This document shows positions 7,723 to 13,199 of a stretch of DNA of 13,199 nucleotides, piece after piece. The position numbers were made by a program, and so were the translations under genes. Source of the DNA: Caryophanales bacterium UBA7057 (GTDB lineage Bacteria; Bacillota_I; Bacilli_A; RF39; UBA660); NCBI GenBank assembly GCA_002493865.1, contig DLAC01000058.1, positions 1 through 13,199 of the forward strand, written 5' to 3'. Each line of letters starts with the position of its first letter. The stretch's first letter is position 1. Under the pieces are notes generated by a model, which worked only from the letters and a program-made list of their open reading frames with translations, did not search any database and was not told where the DNA came from.

Positions 7723-7752
7723 TTGGCAATTGTAGAGTTTTTATAGTATAAT
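7723..7752 (+). promoter_or_regulatory. Sigma-A-type promoter of smc
   Basis: TTGGCA (7723-7728, 5/6 match) and TATAAT (7747-7752, consensus) are separated by 18 bp. The -10 box ends 25 bases before the smc start. The terminator just upstream indicates that smc is transcribed on its own. Confidence 0.75.
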
Positions 7753-7765
7753 TTTAAATAGTGGT

Positions 7766-7772
7766 AAGGTGA
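7766..7772 (+). promoter_or_regulatory. Ribosome binding site fixing the smc start
   Basis: AAGGTGA lies 5 nt before ATG 7778. The in-frame GTG at 7769 is part of this ribosome site, not a start. Confidence 0.85.
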
Positions 7773-7777
7773 TCGTA

Positions 7778-10720
7778 ATGTACTTAAAAGAAATTCAAGC
7801 ATCAGGTTTTAAATCGTTTGCAGATAAATTAGATATTGTATTAGATGATAATATTACTTGTATTGTTGGTCCTAATGGAAGTGGAAAAAGTAATGTAGTA
7901 GATGCCGTTCGTTGGGTTCTTGGAGAGCAGTCTGTCAAGAGTCTTCGTGGAGATGGCTCCATGAGTGACGTTATATTTTCTGGAAGCAAAAGCAGAAATG
8001 CCCTAAATGTCGCATCTGTTTCGCTTGTCTTTGATAACTCTGATGGGTATTTAAAAGTTCCTTACACTGAGGTATCTGTCAAAAGAAGAGTGTATCGAAG
8101 TGGCGAAAATGAATATTTTTTAAATGGAGAAAAATGTAGATTAAAAGATATTACTGATTTATTGATCGATAGTGGAATTGGAAAAGAGTCTTTTAATATC
8201 ATCTCTCAAGGAGAAGTTCAAAAGATTTTAAGTAATTCTCCCTATGAAAGAAGAATTATCTTTGAAGAAGCAGCCCATGTTTTAAAATATAAAAAAAGAA
8301 AAGAAGAAGCCATTCGAAAATTAGATCGGACGAAAAACAATTTAGAAAGAGTAGAAGATATCATCCATGAATTAGAACTTCAAATAGAACCGTTAAGAGA
8401 ACAAAGCAAAAAAGCAAGAGAATATATTGAGACAAAAGAAAAACTAGAACAGGTAGAGGTTGCCTTACTTGCCTATGAAATTGAAGTCCTAAATAGCGAA
8501 TATCAACAAGCCAAAGCCAAACTTGAATTTCTAAATAATGAAATCATTACACTCGCATCAGGAACGAGTGGAAACGATGCAGAAATTAATCAAAAGAAGG
8601 TAAAAGAATTAAAACTTGAAACAGAACTAGCAGATCTTCAAAAAGAATTACTATTTTTAACCCGTGAAGAAGAAAAAATGAATGGGGAAAAGAAGATGCT
8701 TCAAGAAAGAAGTAAATACCAAGCGAATGATCAAAAAGTTCATGAAGCAATTGCAACACTAAAAGAAAATAGTTTACGGTTAGGAAATGAGATTTCTCTT
8801 CTTACCAAAAATCTTTCATTTTCAGAGGAAACCATTACCAAAATGACAGTCGATTTGAATGCTTTTGAACAGCAAATGACGCAAAGTAGAAGAAAGTTAG
8901 AAGAAACAGACAAAGAAATATCTTTTAAAAAGAGAGATAACTACGAATTAGAAAATAAGATTCAAGTATTAGAAAATTTTATTGAGTCCGGCGGAAATTT
9001 AAGTAGTAGTGTGAAGTCTATATTAAATAATCCAAGACTGACGGGGGTTCATGACTGCATTGGAAATTTAGTGGACTGTGACTTAAAATTTGCAACTGCG
9101 CTAGATATTGCATTAGGTGCAAGTAAACAGTTTTTAGTCGTTGATAATGAAACAGTCGCAAAAGATGCCATCAACTATTTAAAGGAAAATAAATTAGGAA
9201 GATGTACGTTCTTTCCTTTAAATGTAATTCGTAGTCGATATATAGATACTGAAACAGAAAATCTTTTAAAAGTAGAAATGGGTTATATCGATGTACTCGC
9301 AAACTTAGTAAAGTTTGATTCAAAGTATAAAGACATTATCTATAATCAATTAGGGAATGTTTTAGTTGCAATTGATATCGATAGTGCCAATAGAATTGGT
9401 AGAAAGATTCATAATCGCTATAAAATTGTCACCTTAGAAGGGGAAGTTGTCCATGTGGGAGGATCCATGACAGGTGGTATGGCCTCTTCTTCTAGAAACA
9501 TGATTCGTGATAAATATGAACTAGAGCGATTTAAGAGAAATCAACAAGAAAATATCGAAGTGATTAAAGAATTAGAGCAAGCAAGAATAGAACAAGAAGA
9601 AGCACTGAAAGGAATTGAAAATAAACTTCATGAACAACAGACCTCCCTCCTTTTAGAACAAGGAGAAAAGAATCATAAAGAAGAACGATTAAATCATTTA
9701 AAAGAACAACAAGAACAAGTAAATTCAGAGTTACATAGTCTAGATGCTGTTGTTGATTCTTCTATTTCTAAAGAAGAAGATAGAATCATGGCTGCTTACT
9801 ATGAGGCTCAGAAAAAGAAAGAAGAAACTCAAATCCTAGTGAGTCGTAAGAACAAAGAAAAAGAAGAGTTAAAGAGTGAAATTGAAGAATTAGAGGCAAA
9901 AACAAAGTTAGTAAACAGTAACCTAAATAAAAAACAAACAGAAATTCATGAACTAGAAGTAAAAATCAATCGAATGGATGTAAAACTAGATTATAACTTA
10001 AATACACTAAGTGAAGAGTACTCATTAACATTTGAAAAGGCAAGAGAAAACTATAGTCTAGAAATACCTCTAGAAGATGCACGAAGTGAAGTCGCAAACT
10101 ACAAAGCAACTTTAAAGAAAATTGGAATGGTTAATATCGAGTCTATCAAAGAATTTGATCGTGTCAATGAAAGATATCAATTCTTAGACCACCAAAAAAG
10201 TGATTTACTCAGTGCCCAAGATACGTTACTAGAAATTATTGATGAGATGGATGAAGTCATGAAAGAGGAGTTTAAGAAAACTTTCAATCAGATAGAAAAA
10301 GAGTTTGAAACAGTATTCCGTCAATTATTTAACGGTGGAAAGGCAACTTTAAAATTAACAGATCCAGACAACTTATTAGAAAGTGGAGTAGAAATTATTG
10401 CATCTCCACCAGGAAAGAAGTTAACGACGATTTCCTTACTTTCTGGAGGAGAAAAAACCTTAACTGCAATCAGTTTATTATTTGCAATTTTAAATGTAAG
10501 AACGGTACCATTCTGCTTGTTTGATGAAGTAGAAGCAGCCCTAGATGAAGCCAATGTCGATAATTTTGGTACTTACCTAGATCATTACAAAAATAAAACC
10601 CAATTTTTGTTAATCACACATAAGAAAAAAACCATGGAGTATGCGAAAACACTCTATGGAATTACAATGCAAGAATCTGGGGTAAGTAAACTTGTCAGTG
10701 TCAAATTAGAAAATAAATAG
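7778..10720 (+). CDS. smc: Chromosome segregation ATPase SMC, short-armed form
   Basis: 980 residues, starting MYLKEIQASGFKSFADK as is typical of SMC. All ATPase motifs are present: Walker A GPNGSGKSN (31-39), Q-loop Gln144, signature LLSGGEKT (887-894), Walker B with D916/E917 and D-loop ALDEAN (921-926), and His948. Residues 165-405 and 575-835 are Glu/Lys-rich coiled coil. The hinge spans about 415-568 and ends with GGSMTGGM. SMC works as a homodimer, normally with ScpA and ScpB, compacting and resolving sister chromosomes. Bacillus SMC is close to 1186 residues; here each arm strand is about 100 residues shorter while heads and hinge are complete, so the arms stayed balanced. Length and form match what I recall for mycoplasma P115. 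The gene is not beside rnc or ftsY. I see no frameshift or missing motif. Confidence 0.95.
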   Translation: MYLKEIQASGFKSFADKLDIVLDDNITCIVGPNGSGKSNVVDAVRWVLGEQSVKSLRGDGSMSDVIFSGSKSRNALNVASVSLVFDNSDGYLKVPYTEVSVKRRVYRSGENEYFLNGEKCRLKDITDLLIDSGIGKESFNIISQGEVQKILSNSPYERRIIFEEAAHVLKYKKRKEEAIRKLDRTKNNLERVEDIIHELELQIEPLREQSKKAREYIETKEKLEQVEVALLAYEIEVLNSEYQQAKAKLEFLNNEIITLASGTSGNDAEINQKKVKELKLETELADLQKELLFLTREEEKMNGEKKMLQERSKYQANDQKVHEAIATLKENSLRLGNEISLLTKNLSFSEETITKMTVDLNAFEQQMTQSRRKLEETDKEISFKKRDNYELENKIQVLENFIESGGNLSSSVKSILNNPRLTGVHDCIGNLVDCDLKFATALDIALGASKQFLVVDNETVAKDAINYLKENKLGRCTFFPLNVIRSRYIDTETENLLKVEMGYIDVLANLVKFDSKYKDIIYNQLGNVLVAIDIDSANRIGRKIHNRYKIVTLEGEVVHVGGSMTGGMASSSRNMIRDKYELERFKRNQQENIEVIKELEQARIEQEEALKGIENKLHEQQTSLLLEQGEKNHKEERLNHLKEQQEQVNSELHSLDAVVDSSISKEEDRIMAAYYEAQKKKEETQILVSRKNKEKEELKSEIEELEAKTKLVNSNLNKKQTEIHELEVKINRMDVKLDYNLNTLSEEYSLTFEKARENYSLEIPLEDARSEVANYKATLKKIGMVNIESIKEFDRVNERYQFLDHQKSDLLSAQDTLLEIIDEMDEVMKEEFKKTFNQIEKEFETVFRQLFNGGKATLKLTDPDNLLESGVEIIASPPGKKLTTISLLSGGEKTLTAISLLFAILNVRTVPFCLFDEVEAALDEANVDNFGTYLDHYKNKTQFLLITHKKKTMEYAKTLYGITMQESGVSKLVSVKLENK

Positions 10721-10721
10721 A

Positions 10722-10742
10722 AAAAGGCAATCATTGCCTTTT
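10722..10742. terminator. Bidirectional terminator between convergent genes
   Basis: A 9-bp perfect stem (10722-10730 with 10734-10742) has a 3-nt loop. It fills the 20 bases between the smc stop (10718-10720) and the stop of the minus-strand gene (10741-10743). Read on the minus strand it runs into TTTTTCTATTTATTTTC; on the plus strand it ends in TTTT. It should serve both genes. Confidence 0.8.
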
Positions 10743-11007
10743 AGTAAGGGTAATAATAAAAATTATTATAGTAAGTATTTGGATAATAAGTTTGGTAGTA
10801 TGGTGGTTGATAGAAAACAGGTCCATAAGAGTGATTCGGTTGCTGATTACCAATGGCGTATCCAGCAATTCCTCCTAATAATAAGGGACCAAAAAATCCA
10901 CCGACAAATCGGTCTTGGTTTTGATTAAAACCATAATTTCTAGAAAAACCACGTCGATTGTACATATTTCTAGAAAATTGATTCATATTATAATTATATG
11001 GTTGCAT
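10741..11007 (-). CDS. Small Tyr/Asn-rich protein with a central Gly-rich hydrophobic segment
   Basis: 88 residues. Residues 1-33 are rich in Asn, Tyr and Arg. Residues 35-53 form a Gly-rich hydrophobic stretch (GGFFGPLLLGGIAGYAIG) long enough to enter or cross a membrane once. Residues 61-88 are extreme in composition, with 12 Tyr out of 28, many in YY pairs, plus Pro and Asn. On its strand AAGGAG (11023-11018) precedes the ATG by 10 nt, a good if slightly distant ribosome site. It converges on smc and diverges from the aminopeptidase gene. Similar Tyr-rich proteins with a hydrophobic 'GGxxGxxxG' core occur in low-GC Gram-positives and are often annotated as hypothetical or spore-coat-like. 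I do not recognise a named family, so a surface or coat role is only a guess. A 64-codon frame on the opposite strand here is a shadow. Confidence 0.75.
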   Translation of the reverse strand: MQPYNYNMNQFSRNMYNRRGFSRNYGFNQNQDRFVGGFFGPLLLGGIAGYAIGNQQPNHSYGPVFYQPPYYQTYYPNTYYNNFYYYPY

Positions 11008-11017
11008 AGACTATAAT

Positions 11018-11023
11018 CTCCTT
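11018..11023 (-). promoter_or_regulatory. Ribosome binding site of the small Tyr-rich gene
   Basis: AAGGAG on the minus strand lies 10 nt before the ATG at 11007-11005. This is the main evidence that the minus-strand frame, and not the overlapping plus-strand frame, is the real gene. Confidence 0.7.
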
Positions 11024-11033
11024 CCTAACATAG

Positions 11034-11045
11034 TTTATGCATAAA
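11034..11045. promoter_or_regulatory. 12-bp perfect palindrome between divergent genes
   Basis: TTTATGCATAAA lies in the 55-base gap between the start codons of the small Tyr-rich gene and the aminopeptidase. On the minus strand it overlaps a possible -10 (CATAAA) placed 17 bp from TTCACA. It could be a shared operator or only chance in AT-rich DNA. Confidence 0.3.
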
Positions 11046-11062
11046 GAAAGGAATCGTGTGAA

Positions 11063-12175
11063 ATGAGTGAAAAGTTAAAAGAATTAGCGAGTCAAATTGT
11101 TGGATATTCGATTAAAGTGGAAAAAGGAGAAAAGGTCTTGATTATGACACAATCTCTAGAAGCCAGGGAATTTATTTCCTATTTAATTGAAGAAATATAT
11201 AATCATGGAGGAGTTCCTTCTGTAAAGATAAATGATCCTTACCTTGGAAGTCAGTTGTCAGAAGGAAATACAGAAGAGAGAATCGAACTTTTAAAGACGA
11301 TTCAAGAACAAGAAGTAGAATTATATGATTGTTTTATCAATATTCGTTATGCAACGAATGATTATGAAGATAAAAACATCAATCCAGAAATGAATCGTAA
11401 ATTAAAGAAGGCTCTTCAAAAGAGTTCAGATATTAGAGTGAATAAAAGAAAGTGGGTACTACTAAACTATCCATCTGACTTAGATGGTCATAAAGCAGGA
11501 ATGACTTCTAGAGAATTCAAGGAGTTTGCCTTAGATGTTATGACTGTTAACTATCAAGAGATGAGTGAACTAATCCGTCCACTAAAAGAATTGATGGATA
11601 AAACGGATAAAGTCAGACTCACAGGAAAGGATACCGATATTACCTTTAGTATTAAGAAAATGGGAAGCATTCCTTGTGTAGGAGAGATGAATATTCCAGA
11701 TGGAGAACTCTATTCTGCACCGGTTAAGAATAGTGTGAACGGAAAAATTACTTATAATACACCAAGCCCTTATAATGGACATATCTTCCATCATGTTTCT
11801 TTAGAATTTAAAGATGGAAAGATTGTGAATGCTACTTGTGATGAAGATGATGAAAAATTAAATGAAATCTTTGATACGGATGAAGGGGCTAGATATGTAG
11901 GAGAATTTTCTTTGGGATTTAATCCTAAAATTTTAGAGCCAATGGGAGATATCTTATATGATGAGAAAATTCTAGGAAGCCTACATTTCACACCAGGCCA
12001 GGCCTATAAAGATTGCTATAATGGAAATGATTCTGGAATTCATTGGGATATGGTCCTAATTCAAAGACCCGAGTATGGTGGTGGAGAAGTTTACTTCGAT
12101 GATGTATTAATTAGAAAAGATGGAATGTTTGTACTAGAAGAATTAAAACCATTAAACTTTGATTATAAAGGATAA
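11063..12175 (+). CDS. M29-family metallo-aminopeptidase (AmpS/PepS-like)
   Basis: 370 residues with no signal peptide, so cytoplasmic. The M29 signature is intact: EMNIPDGELYSAP with metal-ligand Glu (E208/E215 region), GEFSLGFNP with Glu281, SLHFTPGQAY with His308 and Tyr315, and GIHWDM with His327 and Asp329. These match the Glu/Glu/His/Tyr/His-Asp set that binds two metal ions in M29 enzymes. Such enzymes remove N-terminal residues from peptides, usually with broad specificity, and supply amino acids from peptide turnover. Classical AmpS/PepS have about 410 residues; this one is about 40 shorter, a size I recall in Clostridia and Bacilli. The ribosome site AAAGGAA (11047-11053) is 9 nt before ATG. 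A TATAAT at 11012-11017 may be its -10 box, but I see no good -35. A terminator follows, so it is monocistronic. Confidence 0.92.
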   Translation: MSEKLKELASQIVGYSIKVEKGEKVLIMTQSLEAREFISYLIEEIYNHGGVPSVKINDPYLGSQLSEGNTEERIELLKTIQEQEVELYDCFINIRYATNDYEDKNINPEMNRKLKKALQKSSDIRVNKRKWVLLNYPSDLDGHKAGMTSREFKEFALDVMTVNYQEMSELIRPLKELMDKTDKVRLTGKDTDITFSIKKMGSIPCVGEMNIPDGELYSAPVKNSVNGKITYNTPSPYNGHIFHHVSLEFKDGKIVNATCDEDDEKLNEIFDTDEGARYVGEFSLGFNPKILEPMGDILYDEKILGSLHFTPGQAYKDCYNGNDSGIHWDMVLIQRPEYGGGEVYFDDVLIRKDGMFVLEELKPLNFDYKG

Positions 12176-12208
12176 AAGAAAAGAAACATTAAATTTCTAA
12201 AATATAGG

Positions 12209-12248
12209 AAAAGAATACTTGAATGAGAATTTTGAGTATTCTTTTTTT
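12209..12248 (+). terminator. Rho-independent terminator after the aminopeptidase gene
   Basis: An 11-bp perfect stem (12209-12219 with 12235-12245), with a 15-nt loop, ends in a run of seven T (12242-12248). Confidence 0.85.
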
Positions 12249-12317
12249 ATAATTTTATACAAGTAAGGTGGTTTTTAAGTATATTATAAATAGAAGTCAA
12301 AGAGAAGGTGTGCATAA

Positions 12318-12392
12318 ATATTTAATAATGAACTGGTTCGAACTGCATGGAGTAATACTGGGGAAAAATATTATATAAGCATTGTAGATGTT
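12318..12392 (+). pseudogene. Fragment resembling the N-terminus of a BRO/DinD-type antirepressor gene
   Basis: In the frame that continues into the next gene there is a 25-codon stretch, ending in VRTAWSNTGEKYYISIVDV, with no start codon. It resembles the opening of BRO-N/DinD-like phage proteins, which typically read 'IRxxWxxxxxxWYFSIVDVIxxLT'. An RBS-like AGAAGGTG (12303-12310) lies 7 nt upstream, but the place where ATG should be reads ATA or runs into TAA (12315-12317). After 'SIVDV' the similarity stops and the ribosome site of the next gene begins. The family match is from memory and the piece is short, so chance similarity remains possible. The rest of the 12249-12413 gap shows nothing else I can support. 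Confidence 0.35.
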
Positions 12393-12400
12393 GAAAATAG

Positions 12401-12408
12401 AAGGGTGA
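12401..12408 (+). promoter_or_regulatory. Ribosome binding site fixing the YhcG-type nuclease start
   Basis: AAGGGTGA lies 5 nt before ATG 12414. The in-frame GTG at 12405 is part of this site and not a start. Confidence 0.8.
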
Positions 12409-12413
12409 AATTA

Positions 12414-13187
12414 ATGAATTATTATGATGAAATAAAAGAACAACTTATAAATAATGAAATTACTAAAAAAATAAAAGATTATAGTAAGAATAAAAGTGAT
12501 TTAACCACATATTACAATGTAGGAAAATTACTATTCGGAGCGGGTAAACATTATGGAGAAGGGATTATTAAAGAATATTCAGAAAGATTAACAAAAGAAT
12601 TTGGAAAAGGATATACTCAAACTAGATTAAGATATTATAGAAGATTTTATGAGGTATTTTCAAAATGTCCGACATTGTCGGACGAATTAACATATTCTCA
12701 TTATTGTGAAATAATTTGGTTAGATAAAAAACAAATAGAATATTATATTAATATTACAAAATATCATAATTTATCAGTTAGAGAACTTATACATAGAGTA
12801 AAAAATAATGAGTATGAAAGATTACCTCAGGAAACTAAAAATAAATTAGTAAACAAAGAAACAGTTAAATTGGAAGGTTTAATTAAGAATCCTATTATCA
12901 TAAACAATAATAGTAACCACAAGATTTTATCCGAAAAGATCTTACGAAAATTAATCACTGAAGATATAGAAACTTTTATGAAAGAACTTGGAAATTCATT
13001 TTCATTTATAGGAAGTGAATACAAAATTAAACTAGGTAATACTTATAATTATATTGATTTACTACTCTTTAATTATGAGTATAATTGTTTTATTGTTATA
13101 GAACTAAAAGTGACTGAATTAAAGAAAGAACATATAGGACAAATAGAGGTTTATATGAATTATATAGATAATAATTTGAGTCTGTAA
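12414..13187 (+). CDS. YhcG/DUF1016 family PD-(D/E)XK nuclease, apparently frameshifted near the C-terminus
   Basis: 257 residues, starting MNYYDEIKEQL. Residues 10-130 are the DUF1016 N-terminal helical domain (YNVGKLL, GAGKHYGEGIIKEYS, then LTYSHY). Residues 160-257 are the PD-(D/E)XK core: ELGNSFSFIGSEYKIKLGN, YIDLLLFN with Asp215, VIELKV with Glu230/Lys232, then KKEHIGQIEVYMNYI. These are the expected catalytic residues. Family members usually have about 330-350 residues, and this frame stops at the point where 'K..(D)KTIGIIIC..' normally continues. Another forward frame from 13178 reads ESVNKSV to the window edge, which fits the missing continuation; one lost base near 13178-13180 would explain this. 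The gene is more AT-rich than smc or the aminopeptidase and lies next to a possible phage-gene remnant, suggesting transfer. YhcG proteins often accompany restriction or other mobile loci; their function is poorly known. Confidence 0.8.
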   Translation: MNYYDEIKEQLINNEITKKIKDYSKNKSDLTTYYNVGKLLFGAGKHYGEGIIKEYSERLTKEFGKGYTQTRLRYYRRFYEVFSKCPTLSDELTYSHYCEIIWLDKKQIEYYINITKYHNLSVRELIHRVKNNEYERLPQETKNKLVNKETVKLEGLIKNPIIINNNSNHKILSEKILRKLITEDIETFMKELGNSFSFIGSEYKIKLGNTYNYIDLLLFNYEYNCFIVIELKVTELKKEHIGQIEVYMNYIDNNLSL

Positions 13188-13199
13188 ATAAATCTGTGT

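Noticed and set aside
10734..10928. 64-codon plus-strand frame after smc
   Set aside because: It begins inside the terminator hairpin, has no ribosome site and lies antisense to the better-supported Tyr-rich minus-strand gene.
1..13199. Alternative genetic code (TGA as Trp), suggested by the mycoplasma-like SMC
   Set aside because: All main genes use TGG for Trp and run full length under the standard code, with no in-frame TGA.

Overview
The window is AT-rich DNA from a low-GC Gram-positive-type bacterium that uses the standard code: TGG serves for Trp, no long frame is broken by TGA, and stops are TAA or TAG. Three features point to an uncultured gut lineage of Bacilli close to Mollicutes (RF39/CAG-like). 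SMC has about 980 residues, the size I recall for mycoplasma P115/SMC rather than the ~1180 of Bacillus. The large surface protein carries DUF285 (BspA-type) repeats, a family first named from mycoplasmas. It ends in a Cys-poor C-terminal module of a kind I remember from such metagenome genomes. The lineage is an inference; no rRNA or tRNA lies in the window.

Layout: (1) 2-232, the C-terminal end of an Rpn-type PD-(D/E)XK nuclease/putative transposase, closed by a strong terminator (239-273). (2) 386-5012, a cell-envelope pair: a 1210-residue multidomain surface protein (membrane anchor, vWA, InlB-like repeat, DUF285 repeats, duplicated Cys-paired modules, C-terminal domain), then a membrane-anchored polysaccharide-deacetylase-like protein that has lost its metal ligands; a terminator follows at 5012-5047. 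(3) 5079-7706, a two-gene ABC exporter. The ATPase carries an N-terminal XRE-type DNA-binding domain, a perfect dyad overlaps its promoter, and the overlapping permease gene encodes a ~255-residue ectodomain. A terminator follows. (4) 7723-10742, smc with its own promoter, outside the usual rnc-smc-ftsY setting, ending in a compact bidirectional terminator shared with a convergent 88-residue Tyr/Asn-rich gene on the minus strand (10741-11007). (5) 11063-12248, an M29 metallo-aminopeptidase, divergent from the small gene, and its terminator. (6) 12318-13187, a more AT-rich tail: a 25-codon fragment resembling the N-terminus of BRO/DinD-type phage antirepressors, then a YhcG (DUF1016) PD-(D/E)XK nuclease that seems to be frameshifted near its C-terminus.

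How they may work together: the envelope pair probably acts at the cell surface in adhesion or wall interaction. The exporter looks self-regulated, with the ATPase as its own candidate repressor. smc and the aminopeptidase are housekeeping genes. The nuclease genes at both ends suggest that this chromosomal segment is bordered by accessory DNA. The strongest candidates for something unusual are the HTH-ATPase exporter with its operator, the pseudo-deacetylase/surface-protein pair, and the short-armed SMC.
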